From CAYNEI01 sp964396185 (GTDB lineage: Archaea; Thermoplasmatota; SW-10-69-26): a stretch of 64,000 nt of DNA. Location of the stretch: positions 186,001 through 250,000 of the forward strand of contig CAYNEI010000001.1 of NCBI GenBank assembly GCA_964396185.1, given 5' to 3'. Below are positions 40,896 through 48,013 of this stretch, piece after piece. Below the pieces are notes generated by a model, which saw only the letters and a program-made list of their open reading frames with translations, was not told the origin of the DNA and made no database searches. Positions within the stretch are counted from its first letter, which is position 1. Each line of letters begins with the position of its first letter. The translations under genes and the position numbers were made by a program.

Positions 40896-41392
40896 GTCTG
40901 CTCGCCCTCCTCGGGTTGGTCCTCTTGCTCGGCTTGCTCGGCTTCATCGTCGCCTTGCTCGCCAGCTTCGGTGTCCGCAGCGTCCTCCTCCTCTTCCTCG
41001 TCCTCGTCCTCGGGAACGTCCGGGGCGATGACGGGGGCGCCGACATCCACGCCACGCACATCAGCACGGCGCTCGTGGGCCTCCACCAGGACGAAGGACT
41101 TCGTCTTGGAGAGGGGGCGGCACTCGGCGATCTTCACCTCGTCGCCGACGGTCACCGTGAAGCACGGAGGCCGGTGAACCGACATGCGGGAGGTTCGCTT
41201 CTCGAACCGCTCGAAGCGCGGCAGCCGCCAGAGGCGTCGCCGCTCGACGACGATCGTCTTGTCCATCTTGACGCTGGCAACGCGTCCCTCGAGGATCTGG
41301 CCACGAACCGACAGGCTCCCGTGGAAGGGGCAGTTCGGGTCGTCGCAGCTCTCCTGGGGCGGTTGTACGTCGAGTCCGATGTCTCGGGTCAT
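40892..41392 (-). CDS. rps17: 30S ribosomal protein uS17 with acidic tail
   Basis: A 166-residue uS17. The archaeal N-terminal extension has two cysteines (ESCDDPNCPFHG), and the OB-fold core contains GRVASVKMDKTIVVERRR and CRPLSKTKSFVLVE. The last 50 residues are strongly acidic (DEDEEEEEDAAD, EQGDDEAEQAEQED) and are not part of standard uS17, which has about 110 residues. It overlaps its neighbours by 4 nt at both ends. Confidence 0.95.
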   Translation of the reverse strand: MTRDIGLDVQPPQESCDDPNCPFHGSLSVRGQILEGRVASVKMDKTIVVERRRLWRLPRFERFEKRTSRMSVHRPPCFTVTVGDEVKIAECRPLSKTKSFVLVEAHERRADVRGVDVGAPVIAPDVPEDEDEEEEEDAADTEAGEQGDDEAEQAEQEDQPEEGEQT

Positions 41393-41685
41393 CGATCCAC
41401 CTTTGCCTTCTTGGTCCGGTCTTCCGGCCGGTAGGCGATCTGGTCCCCATCCAACTGGATGGGGCCGTCGTCCGTGTTGAACGTGAACGATTGACCGGCT
41501 TTCGCGACGACACGTCGCGCTCGGCCGGTCTCGAGGGTCAGGGTGTGCATCGTCTCGTCGACGACGGTCCCCTCCAACCCCACAAGGGTCGGGTCGTTGG
41601 ATACGGCTACGCGGGTGCGGCGGCCGATGAGCTCGCCGCGAGCGAGCTGGTGAGCGCTGGATCGAGCTTCAACGGATCTCGGCAT
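41389..41685 (-). CDS. rnp1: Ribonuclease P protein component 1 (Rpp29/Pop4)
   Basis: A 98-residue homologue of the archaeal/eukaryotic RNase P subunit Rpp29, an RNA-binding Sm-like barrel that helps mature tRNA 5' ends. Visible are HQLARGELIGRRTRVAVSND and GLEGTVVDETMHTLTLET. Its place between aIF1/uL29 and uS17 is the conserved archaeal location. Its start lies 17 nt inside the aIF1 gene. Confidence 0.93.
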   Translation of the reverse strand: MPRSVEARSSAHQLARGELIGRRTRVAVSNDPTLVGLEGTVVDETMHTLTLETGRARRVVAKAGQSFTFNTDDGPIQLDGDQIAYRPEDRTKKAKVDR

Positions 41686-41965
41686 GGAACCCCATCCTTT
41701 CGAGCTCTTTCTTCACGCGCTCCCGGTGGTCTCCCTGGAGCTCGATGTTCCCGTCCTTGTAGGAACCGCCGCATGCACAGGCGTTCTTGAGGTCCACCGT
41801 GAGGCCCTTGACGTCGATGTCCGACGGGTCCAGGCCCTCGACGATCGTGACGGTCTTGCCGTACCGTCGCGTCGTGGTGGAGATCACGATCTCCTGTTGC
41901 TCGCGGGCGATCTCTTCGCAGACGCAGATCTCCTTCGGGAGTCCACACGTGTCACAGACGCTCAT
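41669..41965 (-). CDS. Translation initiation factor aIF1 (SUI1)
   Basis: A 98-residue SUI1/eIF1-family protein that checks start-codon choice on the small ribosomal subunit. A zinc-binding N-terminus (CDTCGLPKEICVC) is followed by the SUI1 core (YGKTVTIVEGLD, LKNACACGGSYKDGNIELQGDH). Length is normal. The strong leaderless and overlapping gene style of the operon makes this factor relevant, but nothing in the gene is unusual. Confidence 0.94.
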   Translation of the reverse strand: MSVCDTCGLPKEICVCEEIAREQQEIVISTTTRRYGKTVTIVEGLDPSDIDVKGLTVDLKNACACGGSYKDGNIELQGDHRERVKKELERMGFHAEIR

Positions 41966-41975
41966 GACAACCTCG

Positions 41976-42170
41976 CTAGCTGTTCTCCTCTTCGTTGATG
42001 ATGGTCTTGATCCGCGCGACGGTGCGACGGAGTTGGCGGATGCGCCCTGGGTCCGGCGGGGCGCCACCCATGGCGGCCACACCGCGCTCGTGCATGAGCT
42101 CCTGGCGCATCTCGAGCAGCGTATCCTTGCGCTCGGCGGGGGTCATCTTGCGGATCCGCTCGGGGTTCAT
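41976..42170 (-). CDS. rpl29: 50S ribosomal protein uL29
   Basis: A 64-residue protein at the exit-tunnel mouth: a two-helix hairpin with MTPAERKDTLLEMRQELMHE and RIRQLRRTVARIKTIINE. Its start overlaps the uS3 stop in ATGA. Confidence 0.95.
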   Translation of the reverse strand: MNPERIRKMTPAERKDTLLEMRQELMHERGVAAMGGAPPDPGRIRQLRRTVARIKTIINEEENS

Positions 42171-43174
42171 TCATGTCCCTCCTCAAGCTCCTGGACAGCG
42201 CGCTTGATCTTCTTGGACAGCTTGGGCCCGATGCCGCTGACCTCTGCGAGCTCGTCGGCGCTGGCCTCCAGCACGGCCTGGTAGTCGAAGCCCATCCCTT
42301 CCAGGGCATCGGCCTTGGCCTTGCCCACGCCTGGGATGTCGGTGAGCTTGGCGCCTCCCGACCCCCCCGCGGTGGCAGCGGCCTCGACCTCGGCCTCGAC
42401 CTCTTCGGCCTCAGCGATGTCGGCCTCGATCTGCTCCTCGGTGATCTTGGAGGGCTCAGGTTCGGCCTCAGCTGGCTTGTCCTCGGAGACCGCCTTCTCG
42501 ATCTCCTCGTGGGCGGCCTCGGCTTCCTCGCCCTCGGCGGCCTCGTCGGCGATCTCGACGGCGCGCTCGGTGCGCTTGGCGGTGGCGAGCACGTTGACCT
42601 CGTCGGGGAGGCGTGCGTGCTGGTCCATGATGGCCACCTTGACACCGATGGTGCCCAGCTTCTTCTTGGCCATGGCGTAGCCCTGCTCCATGAACTGGAG
42701 GGCGGGTTCGCCACAGTGCTTGATGTGGCCGGCGGTGAACTTCTCCATGCGGCCTCGCGAGCCGGTGAGTTTGCCGGTGAGGATGATCTGGCAGCCCTTG
42801 GCACCAGAGCCCATTATGCGGCGCACCGTAGAGTGCCCGGCGCGGCGGAAGTGCCAGCCGCGCTCGAGGGCCTCGGCCATCTTCTGGGCCATGATCTGAG
42901 GGTTGAGGTTAGGATCGCCGGCTTCCTCGACCTCGATCTGCGGGTTGTCGAGATCGAACTTCTCTGCCAGCTCGCGCGTGATCCGCTGGATCGTCGAGCC
43001 GCGGCGTCCGATGACGAACCCGGGGCGCTCAGCGACGAGCCGGATCCGCAGGCCGAGCGGCGTGCGTGTGATCTCGCAGCCTCCGAACCCGGCGCGGGCG
43101 GCCTCGCGGGCGAGGAACTCGCGCATGAGCAGGCGGCGTTTGTTCTCCTGGATGAGCTTGCGTTCGACAGCCAC
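42167..43174 (-). CDS. rps3: 30S ribosomal protein uS3 with C-terminal HhH domain
   Basis: A 335-residue uS3. Residues 1-90 contain the KH domain with the GxxG-type loop (FVIGRRGSTIQRI), and the C-terminal ribosomal domain runs to about 205 (SGRMEKF-type segment GSRGRMEKFTAGHIKHC). An acidic linker (about 210-275) leads to a helix-hairpin-helix domain at 280-330 (TDIPGVGKAKADALEGMG, VSGIGPKLSKKIKRAV). Standard archaeal uS3 has about 210-260 residues. The HhH module resembles the one at the N-terminus of eL32, 5 kb away in the same operon. Confidence 0.95.
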   Translation of the reverse strand: MAVERKLIQENKRRLLMREFLAREAARAGFGGCEITRTPLGLRIRLVAERPGFVIGRRGSTIQRITRELAEKFDLDNPQIEVEEAGDPNLNPQIMAQKMAEALERGWHFRRAGHSTVRRIMGSGAKGCQIILTGKLTGSRGRMEKFTAGHIKHCGEPALQFMEQGYAMAKKKLGTIGVKVAIMDQHARLPDEVNVLATAKRTERAVEIADEAAEGEEAEAAHEEIEKAVSEDKPAEAEPEPSKITEEQIEADIAEAEEVEAEVEAAATAGGSGGAKLTDIPGVGKAKADALEGMGFDYQAVLEASADELAEVSGIGPKLSKKIKRAVQELEEGHE

Positions 43175-43176
43175 GG

Positions 43177-43629
43177 TTACTCACGCTCCTCCTCGAGCAC
43201 GATCTCGATGTGGACGAGGCTCGTGTTCCACGCGGTGGCGCGGCCACGAGCTCGGGGTCGACTGCCTTCGATGACGTTGGCGCGCTGGCAGGCAGCATGG
43301 GCCACCTTGAGCTCCTCGGTCTCGAGGCCCTTGTACTCGGCGTTGGCCTCAGCCTCCTCGATGACAGCGAGGATGCGGCCAGCGGCCTTCACGGGGTACT
43401 TGCCGGGCCCGGTGCCTTTCTGGTGGCTGACCGAGCCCATGTGCCGGCGCACGGGGATGGCGCGCGTCTTGTCCATGGCGCCCTCGAGCGCTTGTTTGGC
43501 CTGGTCCAGGGTCATGCCGCGGATGTGGCGACAGATCTCGATGGCGTCCCGGGGCTTGATCGCGAGCTCGCGACCGAGCGCCTTGGCGGTTCGGTCCGGG
43601 TCGGGGTTGACGGAGTAGCCGAGGCCCAT
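43177..43629 (-). CDS. rpl22: 50S ribosomal protein uL22
   Basis: A 150-residue large-subunit protein lining the exit tunnel. The archaeal start GLGYSVNPDPDRTAKALGRE and the signature RPRARGRATAWNTSLVHIEIVLEE are complete. ATG 43629 is preceded by GGTGATCACC-type sequence, as in uL15; a GTG three codons earlier overlaps the uS19 stop and is less likely. Confidence 0.95.
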   Translation of the reverse strand: MGLGYSVNPDPDRTAKALGRELAIKPRDAIEICRHIRGMTLDQAKQALEGAMDKTRAIPVRRHMGSVSHQKGTGPGKYPVKAAGRILAVIEEAEANAEYKGLETEELKVAHAACQRANVIEGSRPRARGRATAWNTSLVHIEIVLEEERE

Positions 43630-43634
43630 GGTGA

Positions 43635-44063
43635 TCACTTCAGCGGCATGTACTTGGACGAGCGGGTCGCGCCCACGCCCGGTCCGGTGTGTTCAACTGA
43701 CTGGCGCGTCATGGCGAACTCCCCGAGCAGGTGCCCGATCATCTCGGGCTTCACATCGATCCGGAGGAAGTCTTGCCCGGTGTGGATGTGGATCTCCTTC
43801 TCCACGAAGGAGGGGAGCACGACCTGGTCTCGCAGGTGCGTTCGGAAGGGGCCCTCGCCGGACTCCACCTTCTCGATGAAGTCGCGGTGGGCCTGGCTGA
43901 GGCCGCGCTTGAGCTTGCGTCGGGCTCGGGAGGGGAGGTGGGGGGCAAGCTCCTCAAGGCTGAGCTCTTGGAGCTCCTCGAGGGTCATGCCGCGGAACTT
44001 GAACTCCTCCTCGCGGCGGGTATCGAGCTTCTCTCGTCGTCGTCGGCGTCGTCGATCTGCCAT
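43635..44063 (-). CDS. rps19: 30S ribosomal protein uS19
   Basis: A 142-residue head protein of the small subunit, with the archaeal N-terminal extension (RRRRRRREKLDTRREEEF, FRGMTLEELQELSLEEL) and the core HTGQDFLRIDVKPEMIGHLLGEF ending GATRSSKYMPLK. Length is usual for Archaea. Confidence 0.95.
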   Translation of the reverse strand: MADRRRRRRREKLDTRREEEFKFRGMTLEELQELSLEELAPHLPSRARRKLKRGLSQAHRDFIEKVESGEGPFRTHLRDQVVLPSFVEKEIHIHTGQDFLRIDVKPEMIGHLLGEFAMTRQSVEHTGPGVGATRSSKYMPLK

Positions 44064-44077
44064 CTTGATCCCTCCGC

Positions 44078-44779
44078 TTACCTCTTCCCGGTGCGCTTGG
44101 CGGCGATCGAACCGACCTTGGCGCCTGGCGGTGCGCTTCGCGCCACCGTCTTGGGCCGGCCGGTGTGTTGTTTGTTCCCCCCGCCGAACGGGTGGTCGAC
44201 GGGGTTCTTGGCGACCCCGCGGACGACCGGCCAGTAGCGGCCCGTCGAGCGCAGGATGTGATGCTTCTTCCCGGCCTTGACCAGGGGTTTGTCCTTGAAC
44301 CCGCCGCCAGCGACGGTGCCGATGGCGGCTCGGCAGGACGGGCTGAACTCCTTGAAGGCCCCGGACGGGAGCTGCACGACGATGGCGCCCGGGGATCGGG
44401 AGACGATGAACGCGTGGTTGCCAGCCGACCGGCAGAACTTGCCGCCGTCGCCGGGCTGGCTCTCGATGTTGTACACGTAGGCCCCCTGTGGGATGTCCCC
44501 GAGGGGGAGAACGCTGCCCAGGGTGGGATCGCCTTCGCCGATGTGGACGGGGTCGCCCACGGCGATGCCCTCTGGGGCCAGCATGGAGTGGACCGTGCCG
44601 TCCTCCATGCGCACGATGGCGTGCGGGGAGGAGTGCCCGGGGTTGTGCTTGATGTCCTCGACCTTCCCGGTCGCCGTGCGGACGCGAGGAAGGGTGTTAG
44701 GTGCGTGGTGACGGTGGGAGGGGCTCGTGTACGTGTGTGAGCCCTTGCCGCGTCGTTGTGCTGGGATCGGTCTGCCCAT
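44078..44779 (-). CDS. rpl2: 50S ribosomal protein uL2
   Basis: A 233-residue protein essential for peptidyl-transferase centre assembly. Seen are MGRPIPAQRRGKGSHTYTSP, the RNA-binding core GGGFKDKPLVKAGKKHH, and the conserved end WPVVRGVAKNPVDHPFGGGN. Length matches Archaea (235-245). Confidence 0.96.
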   Translation of the reverse strand: MGRPIPAQRRGKGSHTYTSPSHRHHAPNTLPRVRTATGKVEDIKHNPGHSSPHAIVRMEDGTVHSMLAPEGIAVGDPVHIGEGDPTLGSVLPLGDIPQGAYVYNIESQPGDGGKFCRSAGNHAFIVSRSPGAIVVQLPSGAFKEFSPSCRAAIGTVAGGGFKDKPLVKAGKKHHILRSTGRYWPVVRGVAKNPVDHPFGGGNKQHTGRPKTVARSAPPGAKVGSIAAKRTGKR

Positions 44780-44790
44780 CGTATCTCACC

Positions 44791-45057
44791 TCAGAAGATT
44801 CCTACTCGCATCGCGATGTCCTCGGCTTGGACCGAGGGCGGGAACGTGACGATCGCTCGTTTCTCGCCTTTGGGCGTGATCATGGTTCGGACCCGGGAGA
44901 CCTCGGTCTCGAACATCTCCTCGATGGCCCACTTGATCTTGGGCTTGGTCGCGTCCATGTGGACGATGAAGTCGACGGCGTTCTCGTTGTCGAGCCGGTT
45001 CATCGTCTTCTCCGTCACGAACGGGTTGATGATGATGTCGTAGGGGTCCAGGGTCAC
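44791..45057 (-). CDS. rpl23: 50S ribosomal protein uL23
   Basis: An 88-residue protein at the tunnel exit, docking site for SRP. Characteristic are IINPFVTEKTMNRLDNENA, FIVHMDATKPKIKWAIEEMF and the basic loop ITPKGEKRAIVTF. Overlaps uL4 by 4 nt. Confidence 0.95.
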   Translation of the reverse strand: MTLDPYDIIINPFVTEKTMNRLDNENAVDFIVHMDATKPKIKWAIEEMFETEVSRVRTMITPKGEKRAIVTFPPSVQAEDIAMRVGIF

Positions 45058-45815
45058 GCTGTCACCTCCCCGATGGCCTCGAGCGCCGAGGCCGTGTAGA
45101 GCGTGAGCCGTCCGGCATCGCCGCCGGGGGCTAGGCGCTCCACGTTGAGCTCCGTCGGGACCGCGAAGTCCACGCCGGGCAGGTTGCCGCAGGCGCGGGT
45201 GACGGGGCCCTTCTCGTGGACCACGAGCAGGATGCTCTTCGGGGTCCGGTAGCGTCGGCCACGCATCTTGCCCTTGCCGGCTCGAACACCGCGGCCCTGT
45301 TTGGCTCGCTCGAGATCTGCACCGACACCGAGCGCCTCGAGGACATCGGCGAGCTCGCTGGTCGCACCGATGTTCACGAACGCGTCGTCGACGACCAGGG
45401 GGACCTGGTCCAACTCGAACTTGTGGCCGCGGGCGGTGATGCGCTCGGCATCACCGGTGGCCGCGAGGGCTGAAGCGCGCGCGAGCGCGCGCTCCTTCTT
45501 GTTGATCTTCTCCGACCAGTCGCGCTCAGCCCGGGGAGGGTGGGCGCGCCGGCCACCCACGACGGCAGGCGAGAACGTGGCTCGCCGGCCCTGGGTGAGC
45601 CGAGGCACCCGGGACACACCGCGTCCTGGGCCCCAGGATTCGTGGGTCTGCCACCGACCGGCCAGGGGCGAGGCCCCGTAGGGTTGTCGCCGGTTGGCCT
45701 GGGAGACGTTGACCGCCTTGCGGATGACGTCCGGGCGGAACGGGGTCTTGAAAGCGTCCGGGAGCGTCGCGTCGCCCACCGGGGTCCCGTCGAGTCCGAG
45801 GATCTTGATGTCCAT
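45054..45815 (-). CDS. rpl4: 50S ribosomal protein uL4
   Basis: A 253-residue archaeal uL4. The family's long loop toward the exit tunnel (HESWGPGRGVSRVPRLTQG and GRRAHPPR) and the GKGKMRGRRYRTPKSILLV segment are complete. Archaeal uL4 can bind its own operon leader in some species; no such site is demonstrated here. Confidence 0.95.
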   Translation of the reverse strand: MDIKILGLDGTPVGDATLPDAFKTPFRPDVIRKAVNVSQANRRQPYGASPLAGRWQTHESWGPGRGVSRVPRLTQGRRATFSPAVVGGRRAHPPRAERDWSEKINKKERALARASALAATGDAERITARGHKFELDQVPLVVDDAFVNIGATSELADVLEALGVGADLERAKQGRGVRAGKGKMRGRRYRTPKSILLVVHEKGPVTRACGNLPGVDFAVPTELNVERLAPGGDAGRLTLYTASALEAIGEVTA

Positions 45816-45818
45816 GGA

Positions 45819-46820
45819 TCACACCCCCTGCTTGCTGGCTGTGCTGATGTACGTGATCTGCGGCTCCGTGACCTCGACGCCGGCACCGTAGCGGATGGCG
45901 TGCCGGAAGGCGAGCGCCCGCTTGGAGGGGCCGGGCAGGGTCCCGTGGAGCAGCATGAAGTCGTTGTTGATCTCACCGTAGCGCACGAAGCCGCCCTCAG
46001 GGTTGATCTCCTCGGGGTCCTCGGAGATCTTGAGGACGCGCTTGTTGAGCTCGGTGCGCTGGTGGTAACCGACCTGGCCAGGCATGGGGACCTGGGGCCG
46101 GATGAACCGCGGCTGGAACGGCCCCAGCGGGGAGGCGTCACGACGGTTCTTGGAGTTCTTGTGGGATTGGAGCTTGACGCCCCATCGCTTGACTGAGCCT
46201 TGGTAGCCCTTGCCCTTCGTCACGGCTGCAACGTCGAGCATCTGGCCGACCTGGGCGAAGTCGGAAACTTTGAAGTCCTGGCCGAGTAGGCTGCCGGCCA
46301 GCTCCAGGCGTCCGGCGATGTCGCCGCCGCCGACACGGAACTCGGTGATGTCCGGGACCTTTCGGGGTAGGCCGGGGACGAGCTGCGGCCTGTTGTAGGC
46401 GAGCACGCGTACGTCGGTGGCCTGATCCGCGTCGAGCTCGTCGACGCTGCCGGTGCGCTTGCTGTTCAAGTGGACACGGTTGCCAAGCTCGGGGTCGAGC
46501 TGGCCGGGATCGGCCCAGACCTCGCCTGCGGCCTTGAGGCCGTAGGGGGTGTCCTCGTAGACGCGCACGCCGGCGACGCCCATGGGAGGGGCTTCGATGA
46601 CGGTGACCGCCTCGCGGACCTCTTGACCGGATGTGGTGGAGGTGGGGCGGTAGTCGACCATCATGATGTGGGTCATGCCGACCTTGAACCCGGAGAAGCC
46701 TTGGATGGTGGGCTCGGGTCCGTCGTCGGGCCACGACCTGAAACGTGCCAGGGGCTGGGGCGCCCGTTTGCGGGGCGAGAAACCGTGTGATCCTCGTTGC
46801 GGGTGGCTCTTCTTGGGCAT
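45819..46820 (-). CDS. rpl3: 50S ribosomal protein uL3
   Basis: A 333-residue protein, first gene of the ribosomal operon. Visible are RGSHGFSPRKRA at the start, GFKVGMTHIMMVD, and the conserved VTKGKGYQGSVKRWGVKLQSHKNSK loop reaching to the peptidyl-transferase centre. Length matches archaeal uL3 (about 335). The clear TATA box lies about 185 nt upstream, so the operon has an unusually long leader for this genome. Confidence 0.96.
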   Translation of the reverse strand: MPKKSHPQRGSHGFSPRKRAPQPLARFRSWPDDGPEPTIQGFSGFKVGMTHIMMVDYRPTSTTSGQEVREAVTVIEAPPMGVAGVRVYEDTPYGLKAAGEVWADPGQLDPELGNRVHLNSKRTGSVDELDADQATDVRVLAYNRPQLVPGLPRKVPDITEFRVGGGDIAGRLELAGSLLGQDFKVSDFAQVGQMLDVAAVTKGKGYQGSVKRWGVKLQSHKNSKNRRDASPLGPFQPRFIRPQVPMPGQVGYHQRTELNKRVLKISEDPEEINPEGGFVRYGEINNDFMLLHGTLPGPSKRALAFRHAIRYGAGVEVTEPQITYISTASKQGV

Positions 46821-47109
46821 GCTGGACTCTCCAGCGACCGCGGACGGTCTGATGCCTCTTCCCGGGGCCCACGTCCGACCGTGACGCCCTCAACGCCGCC
46901 AGAACCGCGGGGGGTGGCAAGCGTGTCCGGGGATGCGCGCGGCATTGCCCCGAAGCGTCTGGTGCGGACCGCCTGGAAGGGTAGCGTGGCGAAAGAGGGT
47001 CCGGTATATAACTCTAACGTGCACCCCACGGCTGGGTAGCGCATCGGGTCCAGTCGAAGCACTGGAAGCACTCGACCGAGCCGTTGGATGGTAGGGTCTC
47101 GTCGTGAGC
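46821..47109 (-). other. Leader and spacer upstream of the ribosomal operon
   Basis: This 289-nt stretch contains no supported gene. It holds the operon TATA box (47003-47012) and then a GC-rich leader of roughly 150-160 nt on the minus strand. A small open frame (starting MPRASPDTLATPR) exists in the leader but has no recognisable features. The part beyond the promoter, up to 47109, is the 3' flank of the next gene. Confidence 0.5.
47003..47012 (-). promoter_or_regulatory. TATA box of the ribosomal protein operon
   Basis: GTTATATACC on the minus strand, the only strong TATA box between uL3 and the next gene. About 185 nt separate it from the uL3 ATG. Confidence 0.6.
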
Positions 47110-47940
47110 TCACCCTGGGAAACCGGGCAGCACGACGTCGGCCCCGCCGGCGATCGTGTCTCCGTTGCCCGCTGTGGTGAGGGAGAGCGTGTAGGTGCCC
47201 GGGCCGAGCGCGTCGGGCCCGGTGGCGTCCATCTTGCGGCAGCTGCAGCTCTCCTGAACGCCGGGTCCTTCAAGCGTCATGAGCGTCGGGCCTGCGATCC
47301 GCGTTGTCCAGGCGAGGAGCAAGGTTCCCTCGATCTCGACGCTCACCTCGCCATCGGCGACGACCTGGAGGCCTCGGTGCTGGTCCCAGGCCTGCGCGTT
47401 CACGGCGGCGTCCTCGAATGCCTTGCCGTCGTAGACGAAGGCGTTCTCTCCACCGGTCGCGGCGACGAGCTCGACCCCGTCGGCACCCTGGAGCGTGTAG
47501 TTCCAGGTGCCTTGCCCGGCCCACCAGAGGACGAGCTGGTAGGCGCCGGCCTCGCGGTCCGGGAAGCCGAAGTGGACCCCATCGTAAGGCACGGGGATGT
47601 CCTCGTAGGCATCGTGGTGGACCTCGAACCCGGCGGCCTCCCCGTCGATCCGTACCCCGTCCCCGCCGAAGGTCTGAAGCGTGCTCCAGGTGACCAGCTC
47701 ACCCACCTCGTCGTAGAGCGCGAGACCGACCTGCTGGGGCCGGGTGTGGTCCTTCACTCGGAGCTCGCCTCCTGGCTGGGGGCCGTTGGTCTCGAAGGAC
47801 CAAGCCGCCCAGCCGGACCCGAGGTCCTCGACCTGCTCGAGCACGGGGGTCTCTGGCTGGTGGTCGGCCTGGGTTACGGAAGCCAGAGGGACGAGGAGAA
47901 GGAGGGTGACGATGATCAGGGTTGCGCGGTTGCTCTGCAT
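47110..47940 (-). CDS. Hypothetical exported protein
   Basis: A 276-residue protein with a signal peptide (TLIIVTLLLLVPLASV near residues 7-23) and a beta-rich mature part. The order of strands (GWAAWSFETNGPQPGGELRVKD, WWAGQGTWNYTLQGADG) suggests one or two jelly-roll domains. A CSCR motif near residue 243 and a Gly-rich end may bind metal. No membrane anchor at the C-terminus and no family recognised. ATG 47940 is chosen because it opens the signal peptide; the frame runs further into the CtaA-CtaB gene antiphase. Function unknown. Confidence 0.7.
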   Translation of the reverse strand: MQSNRATLIIVTLLLLVPLASVTQADHQPETPVLEQVEDLGSGWAAWSFETNGPQPGGELRVKDHTRPQQVGLALYDEVGELVTWSTLQTFGGDGVRIDGEAAGFEVHHDAYEDIPVPYDGVHFGFPDREAGAYQLVLWWAGQGTWNYTLQGADGVELVAATGGENAFVYDGKAFEDAAVNAQAWDQHRGLQVVADGEVSVEIEGTLLLAWTTRIAGPTLMTLEGPGVQESCSCRKMDATGPDALGPGTYTLSLTTAGNGDTIAGGADVVLPGFPG

Positions 47941-48013
47941 GGGGACCAAGCCTCCAGGTGGTCCATGGCCTAGGGGGTCGTAAGGGTTGTGTGGCCGATG
48001 CGTGGGGCAACGC

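Noticed and set aside
39762..41177. Plus-strand open frame with a long Ser-Gly repeat
   Set aside because: It is the complement of the Glu-Pro codon repeat of uL24 and overlaps uL14 and uS17, which are certain.
46890..47113. Small minus-strand gene in the ribosomal operon leader
   Set aside because: The open frame has no recognisable motif, poor start context and overlaps the promoter region.
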